From contig CAVSDL010000006.1 of assembly GCA_963726775.1 (NCBI GenBank), positions 284,550 to 348,549 of the forward strand: DNA of 64,000 bases, read 5' to 3'. A program made the position numbers and the translations under genes. The DNA is from CAIWHR01 sp963726775. Lineage in GTDB: Bacteria > Pseudomonadota > Gammaproteobacteria > Burkholderiales > Casimicrobiaceae. The notes under the pieces were generated by a model, which worked only from the letters and a program-made list of their open reading frames with translations, was not told where the DNA came from and ran no database searches. Shown here piece by piece: positions 45,115-53,364 of this stretch. Numbering within the stretch: the stretch's first letter is position 1; every line of letters begins with the position of its first letter.

Positions 45115-45462
45115 TCATTTCATGGCGGCGACGATCTTCCGCGGTTCTATCGCCTGGTTGCGCGTGCAGCATTCCGCATAGAGAAAACTGAGCAACTCCT
45201 GCAGCGCTGCGGCATTGGCCGAATACCAGAGGAAGGTGCCTTCGCGGCGGACTTTGACCAGGTTCTCGTGCTTGAGCTTTTCCAGATGGTGCGAAAGCGT
45301 CGAGCTTGGGATCCCCAATTCGGTCCCGATATCGCCCACGACCATGCCCTCCGGATGCGCGGAAAGCAGCAGGCGCATGATCCGCAGCCGGGGTTCGGTC
45401 CCCATCGCCGACAGCATGTCCGCGTAGCGGGGTACGTTTTCAAGCGGTTCTCTGGCAGCCAA
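45115..45462 (-). CDS. arsR: ArsR-family arsenite-responsive repressor
   Basis: 115 residues with a winged helix-turn-helix: MLSAMGTEPRLRIMRLLLSA, then IGTELGIPSSTLSHHLEKLK for the recognition helix and NLVKVRREGTFLWYSAN for the wing. The cysteine pair C98-C99 near the C-terminus (LYAECCTRN) resembles the C-terminal As(III) site of the Acidithiobacillus-type ArsR, not the CVCDL site of the plasmid R773 type. It should repress its own promoter and release it on binding As(III). arsM follows after 12 bases. Confidence 0.93.
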   Translation of the reverse strand: MAAREPLENVPRYADMLSAMGTEPRLRIMRLLLSAHPEGMVVGDIGTELGIPSSTLSHHLEKLKHENLVKVRREGTFLWYSANAAALQELLSFLYAECCTRNQAIEPRKIVAAMK

Positions 45463-45500
45463 TCCAAGTCCTTCGTGAATTCGGTTCTTTCTATAATTCT

Positions 45501-45528
45501 ATCATAATCGAAATAACGGGCATGTCAA
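45501..45528 (-). promoter_or_regulatory. arsRM sigma-70 promoter
   Basis: On the minus strand TTGACA (45528-45523), a 16-base spacer and TATGAT (45506-45501) form a near-consensus promoter, with transcription expected about 30 bases before the arsR start at 45462. The A/T-rich stretch between the -10 and the start codon is the likely ArsR operator; no clean dyad was found in it. Confidence 0.75.
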
Positions 45529-45783
45529 GGGGCCAGCAGGTCCTGCAATCAGCACTCCGTTTACTGCCCGCTCATTCGGAGCTATTGTGCGAAACCATCG
45601 CCCGATGGCTGTGTCGTTGACGGGACGACAGCGCCCTTCGACCTGTGCGTCGCACGCATTGGGATGATCCGTCGGTGCCGCGGCCGCGAGACGTTGTTGA
45701 TCTGGTAACGCGGCGCCTGACGCACCGGGGTAGCCGAAGTCGAACAAGCGCGCGACTGCGGCCGGTCGCCATGACTGGAGAAA

Positions 45784-46638
45784 GTGATTTCTCTTCCAGC
45801 TACTTCGCGACCGATCGCTGCCATTGCTGCCGTCGTGGTGAGCGTGCTGCTGCAGTGCGGTTGTGCCAACCCCGGCGTGAGCATCTCGCAGCTGGTGAGG
45901 GTGGAAACGCCGGACTGCGACATGGCCCGTTGCGAACTCAGCAATGACAAGGGTCGCTGGTCTGTAGCGAGCACGCCCGGCACGGTATCGATCGTTACGT
46001 CGGCGCAACCATTGGAGGTCGCGTGCCGTGGGCTCGGAATGGCGTTGCCCTCGGCGCCGCACCGGGAGCCTTCGGCCATCGATGAACGGGGCCGGACTGG
46101 CGCGGCCTCAGGAGGTGTTGTCGGTGCCGGGGTAGGCGTGGCGGCCGGCACCACGCTGGCGGCTGGACTCATGGCCACCCCCGCCGCGCCGCTGGTGCTG
46201 GCGGTGGTTGCCGCTGGGGTCGGAGCGGGATCCAGCCTGGGTACCGTCTTTGACGAGGCATCCCGGTATCTGCACTACCCCGAGACCATCGCGGTGCCTC
46301 TGGTCTGCCAGTTCGTCGCGCCGCTTCCTTCACAAATTGCCGCGGCGCCGGTCGGCGTGGTGGTCCGCGGTCTGACCGACGATGAAGCCATGACCGCCGG
46401 CCTCGCCGGTCGAGGCGCTGTTATCGTCACGCGACTGGCGGGGGGCGGCCGCGCCGCCCGGGCAGGTCTGCGCGAGCGCGACATCGTCGTGCGCTGCAAC
46501 GATGTCGAAATCGCCGATACGTTCCAGCTTGCAGCGATCGTTCGCGCCGCGGTGCCTGGTCGGTCGCTTCGGTTCATGGTGCTGCGGGAAGGGCAATCCG
46601 TCGACATCATCCTTCCGGAGATGGTTTCGTTGCCATGA
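45784..46638 (+). CDS. PDZ-domain lipoprotein
   Basis: 284 residues. The leader (RPIAAIAAVVVSVLLQCGCA) contains a lipoprotein-type cysteine, so the protein is probably anchored in the outer or inner membrane. The middle part has a Gly/Ala-rich hydrophobic segment (about 108-160, GGVVGAGVGVAAGTTLAAGL) like glycine-zipper segments. The C-terminal third (about 205-275) is a PDZ domain: GRGAVIVTRLAGGGRAARAG and LRERDIVVRCNDVEIAD. No protease domain is attached. The GTG at 45784 has GGAG upstream. Its stop overlaps the ATG of the next lipoprotein gene by 4 bases, so the two are made together. Function not known. Confidence 0.7.
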   Translation: MISLPATSRPIAAIAAVVVSVLLQCGCANPGVSISQLVRVETPDCDMARCELSNDKGRWSVASTPGTVSIVTSAQPLEVACRGLGMALPSAPHREPSAIDERGRTGAASGGVVGAGVGVAAGTTLAAGLMATPAAPLVLAVVAAGVGAGSSLGTVFDEASRYLHYPETIAVPLVCQFVAPLPSQIAAAPVGVVVRGLTDDEAMTAGLAGRGAVIVTRLAGGGRAARAGLRERDIVVRCNDVEIADTFQLAAIVRAAVPGRSLRFMVLREGQSVDIILPEMVSLP

Positions 46639-47336
46639 ACCTTCGAGTCGCGGATTTGCCGGGCATGCTTCGCCTGCTTCTGGTGGTGTTCGTGCAGCTT
46701 GTTGCAGGGTGCGCCACCGTCTACGAGGGCAAGCTCGACCCGGCCCTCTTTCGGCGAACCCCGGCGACTCCCAGCATGAGCGTGAATACGCACATCGCAC
46801 TCGTCGCCGATGCGGCGCTCAAACAGTTCAGGTACGAGCACGAAAAACATTCGCACAGATTTGTCATTCCAGTCGGGCAAATTCTCGAAGCGGCGGTCGT
46901 TGCCGCGCTCTCCGACGAGTTCGGGCAATTCATCCTGCAATTCCCGAGTTCCGAAGTTGCGATTGAGGCGAACGCTTCGGTTGGCCGGTTGACGCTGGTG
47001 AATTCGCGGCTGGCAAAATTCGAACTGCACGACGAATATTTTCCCCTGATCGTTCCAGTCCCCATTCTGGCGATTGTGCCAATTCCTACCAGGCAGGACG
47101 TCCGCCTGATCGTGGATTGGCAGGTGCGGGACGCGGACGGCAGGCTTCTGTGGTCCCGGCGCTACGACTCGGGCGACTTCACGCTGCCTTCAAACCGCAC
47201 TGATAGCCGTGACGCCAATTCGGAGCATTACTTTGTGCACATGGCTCACGAGGTGGCGTACACGCTAATGCGCCAGGCAGCTCGGGATCTGCGGAGCTGG
47301 GCCGAAGCGGAGCGCCTGCAGGAAAGGGTTCTTTGA
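46635..47336 (+). CDS. lipoprotein of unknown function
   Basis: 233 residues. A leader (LLLVVFVQLVAGCATVYEG) with a clear lipobox (VAGC) shows that it is a lipoprotein. The rest is an alpha/beta domain with LVADAALKQFRYEHEKHSHR and a C-terminal DVRLIVDWQVRDADGRLLWS, followed by an amphipathic helix. It resembles small outer-membrane lipoproteins of unknown role, but no domain is recognised with certainty. ATGA overlap with the PDZ lipoprotein suggests a two-protein envelope complex. Nothing else in the locus indicates its job. Confidence 0.68.
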   Translation: MNLRVADLPGMLRLLLVVFVQLVAGCATVYEGKLDPALFRRTPATPSMSVNTHIALVADAALKQFRYEHEKHSHRFVIPVGQILEAAVVAALSDEFGQFILQFPSSEVAIEANASVGRLTLVNSRLAKFELHDEYFPLIVPVPILAIVPIPTRQDVRLIVDWQVRDADGRLLWSRRYDSGDFTLPSNRTDSRDANSEHYFVHMAHEVAYTLMRQAARDLRSWAEAERLQERVL

Positions 47337-47526
47337 GCGGGCCCCGCGCTGGTGCTAACCCACTAAGGTAGCTCTGATCTAGCGCTAAATTGTTTGGGAT
47401 TTCGAGGCATTTGTTTTGCTGGCTGGGACTTCATCGAAAAATGATGGTTTGCAGCGTTGCGAGGGTCGAATTTGGTCGGTTTGCCGAGGTTTCCGGCGGC
47501 TTTCGCAAATTCCGGACGCACTGCTC

Positions 47527-47790
47527 CTACGTGGTCAACAAGCGAGGTCGAATTTGATACAGATTGGCCAACGCGAACAAGGTTTGGAGCTGCGCCGTGT
47601 TCTTCGCCAACCCGCGGTAGCGCACCATGGTATGGCCCCACTGCCGCTTGACCACGCGGAACGGAAACTCAACGATGGCGCGCAGCGAAGCGATCACCTT
47701 ATTCTCCAACGCCTGTTGCACCGTCAATTCTTTGCCGCGGGTGATATCGCCTACGCGATGCCGCGCCGTCGAGACGGGGTCGGGTCCGAC
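47527..47790 (-). pseudogene. IS5-family transposase, C-terminal remnant
   Basis: On the minus strand the frame encodes LRAIVEFPFRVVKRQWGHTM and VRYRGLAKNTAQLQTLFALA, followed by NLYQIRPRLL and a stop at 47527. This is the typical end of IS5-group transposases, with the last catalytic Glu in AIVEFPFRVVKRQWG. The segment before it (about 47728-47790) still resembles the family, but no start, first Asp or inverted repeat is left. The remnant sits between the lipoprotein pair and the SDR gene. The 190 bases before it (47337-47526) hold nothing recognisable. Confidence 0.8.
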
Positions 47791-47823
47791 GGTCAGCGTT
47801 GCGCCTGACGCGAGGGCCGCCGT

Positions 47824-48603
47824 TCAGCGATATCCGCCATCGACCATGAAGTTCTGGCCGTACGCATAGGAACCGCCGCTGCCGGCGATGAAGGCGACAA
47901 AGGCGGCGATCTCGTGCGGCGCCGCGAAGCGTCCCGACCAGATCTTGCGCGTCTCGCGCTCGCGCTCGTCGTCGGGCAATGAATCGTTGAGCTTGGTGTC
48001 GATCCAGCCCGGCGCGACGCCGTTGATGCGAATCCCCGCCGGCGCGTAGTGCTCGGCGAAGATCCTCATCATGTGGCCCTGCGCCGCCTTCGAGGCATCG
48101 TAGTGCGTGGAGATCTGCGACTGCGAATTGATGCCGTTGGTCGACGTGATGAGGACGATCGAGCCCCTGACGCCCTTTGTCTTCATGCGCTCGGCGATCG
48201 CCCGCGTCGAAATGAAGCAGCCGTGAACGTTGATGTCGAACACGTGGCGCCAGCCGTCCGTGCCGTCCAGCGTCTGATCCTCGATCGGCACGTTGGGCGA
48301 GATGCCGATCGAATTGACAGCGACCGCGACCTCCCTTCCGTTCGCGGTCGCCGCGGCATCGAGCAACTGCCGGACGGATCCCTCGTCTCCCTGATCGACG
48401 GGTGCGGCGAAGGCCTGTATGCCGGCGCTCGCCAGCTCGCCGACCAGCGTGTCGGCGGCCGCCTTGTTGCGGCCATAGGTCAGCGTCACGGCCGTTGCGC
48501 CACCCGCCACCAGCGCGCGGACGATCTCGGAGCCGATGCCACCGGAGCCTCCCAGCACCAGCACATGGCCTTCGATGCGGTTGCGGTATCGGTCCAGGTC
48601 CAT
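47824..48603 (-). CDS. short-chain dehydrogenase/reductase
   Basis: 259 residues of a classical SDR. The NAD(P)-binding motif is VLVLGGSGGIGSEIVRAL, the NNAG-equivalent is VAVNSIGISP, and the catalytic residues are Ser in VLITSTNGINS and Tyr-x-x-x-Lys in STHYDASKAAQGHMM. The tail AYGQNFMVDGGYR is typical. An Arg in LTYGRNKAAAD after strand 2 suggests NADPH preference. The substrate is unknown, and neighbours (an IS5 relic and a methyltransferase) give no clue. A strong hydrophilic N-terminus rules out export. Confidence 0.9.
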   Translation of the reverse strand: MDLDRYRNRIEGHVLVLGGSGGIGSEIVRALVAGGATAVTLTYGRNKAAADTLVGELASAGIQAFAAPVDQGDEGSVRQLLDAAATANGREVAVAVNSIGISPNVPIEDQTLDGTDGWRHVFDINVHGCFISTRAIAERMKTKGVRGSIVLITSTNGINSQSQISTHYDASKAAQGHMMRIFAEHYAPAGIRINGVAPGWIDTKLNDSLPDDERERETRKIWSGRFAAPHEIAAFVAFIAGSGGSYAYGQNFMVDGGYR

Positions 48604-48896
48604 CGCTGTCCTTTCGTGCGACCGGGAGCCTGTTCTACCGTCCCAGCCGCCCGCGCCTGCCCGTTACCGACAGTGGCAGCGGCTGTCGTGGCGATGGCGG
48701 CGGCAGCGCCGGGCGGGCGATCGGGCTGCGAGGATGTCGCGGCTGCCGAGTCTTTGGTTTCGACATGGTGACTATTGTAGTGACCGGGATCCGATCTGAC
48801 ATCCCGCGTCAGATCGTACTCGCCCATGATCGGCCAACGGCAAACGGTCCGGGTCGCCGTCTGCTTGCCGGGATCCAGTCATTCGCGTCGCGACGA

Positions 48897-49721
48897 TCAA
48901 GCGTCGACGGCGACGATGTGGGCCTGAATCTTGCCGTCGACCGCGCCGGTCCCGAATCGCTCCGCAATCGCATCCGCGCAAAGGGCCGTGGCACCGGCAA
49001 GTCCCGCGGCATCCCGAGACTCGATCTCATTGCGCAACGGTGTCCCCTGACAGAATGCGACGGCCGGAATTCGCGGCGATGCCGCCCGGCTGCGAGCCGC
49101 AAGTGTCTCGATTCGCGGGGGCCCTGTGAAACCGGCACTTGCGAGATCGTGCGTGATCACTTCGCGCGAGCAATAGCCATGGGGTGTCCGGGCCATGAAC
49201 CGCGGCGGGTCTTGCGGAAACCGGCTCTCGAGAGCCTCGGTGACCGTGGCCGCGAACTCGTTCTCCTCGATGCGATCCCACACACTGAAAATGAGGACGC
49301 CGCCAGGAACGAGCACACGCCGAGCCTGCGCAAAAGCGCGCGACTTGTCGGGGAAGAACATGGCGCCGAACTGACAGACCACGACATCGAAGCTTCCGTC
49401 GCCGAAAGGCAGCGCCATCGCGTCCGCCTGGCGCCATTCGACGGGACGGCATGTTCCGACCGAGGATGCGCGGTCGAGCATGGGTTGGTTGAGATCGGTG
49501 GCGACGATGTCGACGCTTGGCGGCAGCGCCGTCGCCAATGCCCGCGTCACGACGCCGGTGCCGGCGGCGATTTCGAGCACACGGTCCGGGCGTCGAGCCG
49601 CCAGCCGGCGCGCGAGATCCGTCGCGTACGACTCGAAGATCAACGGCACCATATAGGTATCGTAGAGCTCGGGAATGGAGCCGGCGAATACCTTGTCTGC
49701 GCTATGCTCGGACATGTGCAT
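48897..49721 (-). CDS. class I SAM-dependent methyltransferase
   Basis: 274 residues. SAM motif I is VLEIAAGTGVVTRALATALP, motif II is VDIVATDLNQPMLDRAS, and motif III-IV are ADAMALPFGDGSFDVVVCQF and RRVLVPGGVLIFSVWDRI. This is the UbiE/methyltransf_11 type acting on a small molecule. The ATG at 49721 has GGAGG five bases upstream; a second ATG lies two codons on. The 293 bases from 48604 to 48896 upstream of the SDR start and behind this gene hold no recognised feature. Substrate unknown. Confidence 0.85.
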   Translation of the reverse strand: MHMSEHSADKVFAGSIPELYDTYMVPLIFESYATDLARRLAARRPDRVLEIAAGTGVVTRALATALPPSVDIVATDLNQPMLDRASSVGTCRPVEWRQADAMALPFGDGSFDVVVCQFGAMFFPDKSRAFAQARRVLVPGGVLIFSVWDRIEENEFAATVTEALESRFPQDPPRFMARTPHGYCSREVITHDLASAGFTGPPRIETLAARSRAASPRIPAVAFCQGTPLRNEIESRDAAGLAGATALCADAIAERFGTGAVDGKIQAHIVAVDA

Positions 49722-50059
49722 CGGACCTCCGAAACGGCACGCCATCCTATAGGGAACCGGCTGCCGTGAACAGGCTGCCGGTGGGTTTATCATCAGCCGA
49801 TTCAATAACCGGCAGTGTACGGCCGCTCGTAGCGAGCTCGTCACGCGTATCGTCCTGCCGGACAAATCCGTCGCGCGACGGCCGCTGCTTGCCTGTGGCG
49901 CGTCCAATGGAACCAACGGAGTCCGACTCGGTCCACAGCATTGAGACAGGCAAGCATGAAACGGAAATTTCTTTGCACGATCGCCTCGATCGCGGCGTGT
50001 CGGGGATCGATGGCGCGAGTTCGACCCCGTTCATTTTCCAAAAGCTCTCTTTGAACAGA
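49722..50059. other. divergent intergenic region
   Basis: 338 bases between the methyltransferase (minus) and cytochrome b561 (plus) genes. It includes a perfect 14-base palindrome CCGTCGCGCGACGG at 49868-49881, which could be an operator or chance in this GC-rich sequence. No gene or clear promoter was identified. Confidence 0.4.
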
Positions 50060-50611
50060 ATGTCAACGATAGCGGCATTGGGCACGCGCCTGCGTTTTGG
50101 CGCGGTGGCGCAGTTCTTTCATTGGGCGACGGCGATTCTCGTCGTCGCTGCTTTCGTGTACGGACCGGGCGGATCGGAGCAACGGGTCTACTCGCTCGCC
50201 AAGGAATTCGACCGGCAGATCCACGAGACCCTGGGCATGGTTGTGCTCGCATTGGTGCTGGTCCGTTTGGTGTGGCGGGCATTCGATGCCGTGCCGGACG
50301 ACCCGCCCATGCCGCCGTGGATGAGGCTCTCGTCGAAGGTCGTGCACGCGATGATGTACATCCTGCTGCTGGCGATCCCGCTTACGGCGATTTCCGGCGC
50401 GTGGCTCGAAGGCCATCCGCTTACCTTGCTCGGAAATATCCGCATCGCTCCGTTGGTCGCGGAGTCCCGCGACGTTGGCACCGCCATCGCGTCAATTCAC
50501 GCCTGGCTGGGAGACGCGATCCTGTGGGTCGCGGGGGTGCATGCAGCCGCAGCCCTGTACCATCATTTTGTTCTGCGGGACGGTGTGCTGCGATCCATGC
50601 TGCCGGGCTGA
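50060..50611 (+). CDS. cytochrome b561
   Basis: 183 residues with four membrane helices. The heme-ligand histidines are visible at the ends of the helices: AVAQFFHWATAILVVAAF, DRQIHETLGMVVLALVLVRL, SSKVVHAMMYILLLAIPL, and HAWLGDAILWVAGVHAAAAL followed by YHHF. This is the bacterial CybB type, which accepts electrons from quinol or superoxide at the inner membrane. The start ATG at 50060 begins at the conserved LRFGAVAQFFHW region; longer forms lack similarity. It precedes convergently the dsbA gene. Confidence 0.9.
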   Translation: MSTIAALGTRLRFGAVAQFFHWATAILVVAAFVYGPGGSEQRVYSLAKEFDRQIHETLGMVVLALVLVRLVWRAFDAVPDDPPMPPWMRLSSKVVHAMMYILLLAIPLTAISGAWLEGHPLTLLGNIRIAPLVAESRDVGTAIASIHAWLGDAILWVAGVHAAAALYHHFVLRDGVLRSMLPG

Positions 50612-50686
50612 TGGAAACCCTCACAGTCATCGTCCGCGGAAGCGGCAATGCAAGCCGCCGCGCGGCACGAAATCTTGCCTTTCCGG

Positions 50687-51334
50687 CTACCGATACGCCG
50701 TCGTCAGCGCGTCGTTTACAAGCGATGTGAGCTGCTCGTAGCCGAAGCTCGGCATCGGCTTGCCGTTGACGAAGAACTCCGGCGTCTGCGTGACGTTCAG
50801 CGCCTTCGCGTCCGCGATGTCCTGCGCCACATTCCGCGCGATGTCGGGAGCGTACGAGTCCTGCCGGACGCGGTCGAGATCGAGCCCGAGACCCGCCAGA
50901 TCGAGCAAGACGAGGTCCGGCTGCGGCGAATGATTCGGCGCCCAGTGCGGCTGCGCCGCGAACAGCGCCTCGAGCGCTTCCCAGTATTTTCCCTGCTTGC
51001 GCGCGGCCTCGAGCACTTTCACGACGTAGTCCGAATTGTTGTGGAACGGAGCGTAGCGGATGGTTACGCGAATCTTCTCCGGATTGGCGGCCATCATCCG
51101 CTTTACGAACGGATAGAAGCTGCGGCATGTGTCGCACGCGGGATCGAGGAATTCGACGATGTGGACTTTCGCATCGGCCGGCCCTTTGGTCGGGGCATAG
51201 TCACGGGCGAGAAGCGCCTGGCGTGCGAGCGCCTGCGCCGAGCCGGTCTTCTGGCTCTGGTAGACGAGCGCGCCGATAGCGAACGCCGCCACGAGTGCAA
51301 CGGCGGCAGTGATGAAGACCGATTTTCGTTTCAT
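50687..51334 (-). CDS. DsbA-family thiol:disulfide oxidoreductase
   Basis: 215 residues. An N-terminal membrane anchor or signal (6-26, VFITAAVALVAAFAIGALVY) precedes a thioredoxin fold with helical insert. The redox site is C67-D-T-C70 in EFLDPACDTCRSFYPFVKRM and the cis-Pro is in NVTQTPEFFVNGKP. This is the DsbA/DsbG-like Pfam thioredoxin_4 group. It is translated together with a DsbB/BdbC-type partner (ATGA overlap at 51331-51334) that would reoxidise it. The pair makes disulfides in exported proteins; the usual chromosomal dsbA may exist elsewhere. Confidence 0.9.
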   Translation of the reverse strand: MKRKSVFITAAVALVAAFAIGALVYQSQKTGSAQALARQALLARDYAPTKGPADAKVHIVEFLDPACDTCRSFYPFVKRMMAANPEKIRVTIRYAPFHNNSDYVVKVLEAARKQGKYWEALEALFAAQPHWAPNHSPQPDLVLLDLAGLGLDLDRVRQDSYAPDIARNVAQDIADAKALNVTQTPEFFVNGKPMPSFGYEQLTSLVNDALTTAYR

Positions 51335-51798
51335 TTCGATACCCTGTAGTGCGCCATGAGCAGCAACGCAGTGATGATGGAAAAGGCAGCGAACGACAGC
51401 AGCGGAATGTTCACGAAACCAAACCACTCGATCGGGTTCGTCCCGCACGGCACACCCTGCGTGCAGGGCTTGATGCTCTCGGGAATCAGCCCGTAGGTGA
51501 GCAGCACATGGAAGAACGCGATCGACCAGCCGACTGCCGACAACGGCAGCGCGTAGCGCACGATCTTCGGGTCGAACGGGAAGAGTCCGACCGGCAGCAA
51601 GAGCACGAGCGGGAATATGAATATACGCTGGTACCAGCACAGCACGCAGGGCGGCAGGCCCATCACCTCGCTGAAGAAGAGCGCGCCGAGCGTGGAAGAC
51701 GTCGCGACGAGCCAACACGCGAAAACGAGATTCCAGCCCTGCTCCGGTGACTGCACGCGCTCCGTCGTCGTGCGATGTCCGTCCAGTTTCGTGCTCAT
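51331..51798 (-). CDS. DsbB/BdbC-type disulfide bond formation protein
   Basis: 155 residues with four membrane helices. The first periplasmic loop has the quinone-linked pair C-V-L-C in GLPPCVLCWYQRIFIFPL; the second pair is in IKPCTQGVPCGTNPIEW. The Arg after the first pair (WYQRIF) is the residue that contacts quinone in DsbB proteins. It reoxidises the DsbA-like protein encoded immediately downstream and passes electrons to ubiquinone. The stop codon overlaps the dsbA start. Confidence 0.9.
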   Translation of the reverse strand: MSTKLDGHRTTTERVQSPEQGWNLVFACWLVATSSTLGALFFSEVMGLPPCVLCWYQRIFIFPLVLLLPVGLFPFDPKIVRYALPLSAVGWSIAFFHVLLTYGLIPESIKPCTQGVPCGTNPIEWFGFVNIPLLSFAAFSIITALLLMAHYRVSK

Positions 51799-52284
51799 GA
51801 CCGGATGATAGCGCGGCGAGCGACGCGGCGGCCAGCGGGCCGCCGTGCATGCCCGCCCTTATTGAATGAGGACTACGCTTCGGCGACCGGCAACTCTCGC
51901 GTTCACCACAGAAAGCTGGCGGCCAAGAACTTCACGTCGCCGAATGCAGTTCACTGCAATACGTTCACACTTGGGAAGCCGTTCGCTTACAACCGCGCTC
52001 CGGCGACGACCGGACTACCCTGCGGGCAACTGCGATGCGCGCTCGGACCTGCCATGCTGACCGTCGCGGTCGCCAGCAACTTGTTGCGTTCGGACAACGA
52101 AAGGCCTGCTCGCCTGTGCCGCGTCGGCAATTCATTGACCTGCATCAATGGCGTCTTCGCAGGTGCGGCAAATAGTCGCACTCACTGCATCGAGGAATTC
52201 GCGAGGCGTGGACAGCCTTGCCAGGCTGGACGGCCTCCTGCATAAACCTCCTTTGTTCCAGGATCGGAAGCAGGGGCTCGCGAC
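51799..52284. other. divergent intergenic region before the respiratory module
   Basis: 486 bases between dsbB (minus) and the hexaheme cytochrome gene (plus). It holds the FNR-like box at 52135-52148. Short open frames are present, but none is credible. A CATAAACCTCCTTTG stretch near 52242 is A/T rich and may be part of a promoter. Confidence 0.45.
52135..52148. promoter_or_regulatory. FNR/Anr-like box
   Basis: TTGAC-CTGC-ATCAA matches the FNR/Anr consensus TTGAT-N4-ATCAA at nine of ten positions. It is centred about 143 bases before the start of the hexaheme cytochrome gene, a position compatible with activation at a promoter about 100 bases upstream of the gene. This would make the downstream module oxygen-regulated. 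Confidence 0.55.
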
Positions 52285-53319
52285 ATGCCCAGGCACATTG
52301 TTCGCCTCGTAGCACTGTTGGTCGCGTTCGGGGCAGCGGCCTACGGGGCGAAGGTCTTCTTTACCGCCGACTCGTTCTATCGGTACGGCCACTATCGTGG
52401 CGATTCGGTCGTGGAGATCGCATCGGACAAGCCGAAGTTCAAGGGCTCGGATTCCTGCCAGCCGTGTCATGCCTTGCTCTTCGCCACCTGGTCCAGCGGT
52501 GTGCATCATAGTGTCGATGTCGGCAAGGCTGTGCAATGCGAAGTTTGCCATGGAGCGGCTGGCGAGCGCGACTTCAAGGGCATGTTCGAGCACGTGTCCA
52601 CTGGTGCGGATCATCCGGCGAGTGGCAAGCTTTCGCTTCCCACCGACACGCTCAGGCTTTGTCCGCTCTGCCACGAAAAGATGCCAGGCAGGCCCGCCGA
52701 ACAGAAGCAGATCGTCATCGCCACCCATGCGGGAACGCAGCAGTGCACGACGTGCCACAACCCCCACTCGCCGAAGCCGATCGGCGTCGCCGGTGCAACG
52801 GTTGAGCGCCCCGCGAACGGCCCGGCGGGCAAGGCGGCACTATGCGCAGGCTGTCACGGCGGCGATGGTGTAAGTGCCAATACGGTCTTTCCAAATCTCG
52901 CCGGACAGCACGATGCCTACTTGATGGAGGCGCTCAAGGCCTACAAGTCGGGCGCACGAAGCAATGTGATGATGGCGGCGACCACCAAGGCCCTGAGCGA
53001 GGCGGACATGCGCGACTTTGCCAGGCACTTCGCAGCACAGAAGCTGAAATCCGCCGGCGCAACTGCCGGAAAAGCGGACACGTTCGCGGGGAAGGCGAAA
53101 GCGGTGGTCTGTGCCGGCTGCCACGGCGAAAAAGGCGTCAGCATCAACCCCATGTGGCCGAGCCTCGCTGGGCAACAGAAGGACTATCTCATTGTGTCGC
53201 TGAAGGCGTATCGCGACGGGACGCGGAATAACCCTGTGATGGCCGGCATGGCGAATGGGCTGAGCGATGCCGACATCGATGCGCTCGCCGGCTATTTCTC
53301 GAACGCGCGTCCCGACTGA
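52285..53319 (+). CDS. hexaheme c-type cytochrome (tetraheme + c4-like diheme)
   Basis: 344 residues. An N-terminal hydrophobic anchor or signal (5-26) is followed by six CxxCH heme sites: C58-H62 (CQPCH), C85-H89 (CEVCH), C126-H130 (CPLCH), C154-H158 (CTTCH), C187-H191 (CAGCH) and C276-H280 (CAGCH). The first four form a multiheme domain; the last two each begin a class I domain of cytochrome c4 type (VFPNLAGQHDAYLMEALKAY, and WPSLAGQQKDYLIVSLKAYR). It is followed at 45 bases by the iron-sulfur protein and then NrfD. The module could shuttle electrons between quinol and an unknown periplasmic acceptor or donor. Confidence 0.9.
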   Translation: MPRHIVRLVALLVAFGAAAYGAKVFFTADSFYRYGHYRGDSVVEIASDKPKFKGSDSCQPCHALLFATWSSGVHHSVDVGKAVQCEVCHGAAGERDFKGMFEHVSTGADHPASGKLSLPTDTLRLCPLCHEKMPGRPAEQKQIVIATHAGTQQCTTCHNPHSPKPIGVAGATVERPANGPAGKAALCAGCHGGDGVSANTVFPNLAGQHDAYLMEALKAYKSGARSNVMMAATTKALSEADMRDFARHFAAQKLKSAGATAGKADTFAGKAKAVVCAGCHGEKGVSINPMWPSLAGQQKDYLIVSLKAYRDGTRNNPVMAGMANGLSDADIDALAGYFSNARPD

Positions 53320-53364
53320 GGCGCGAGCCGATCGACGCGATAAATTGCCGAGGAGCGCTTCGCG

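Noticed and set aside
49868..49881. CCGTCGCGCGACGG palindrome as an operator
   Set aside because: A 14-base palindrome of CG-rich composition is not rare in such a genome, and no regulator gene is adjacent.
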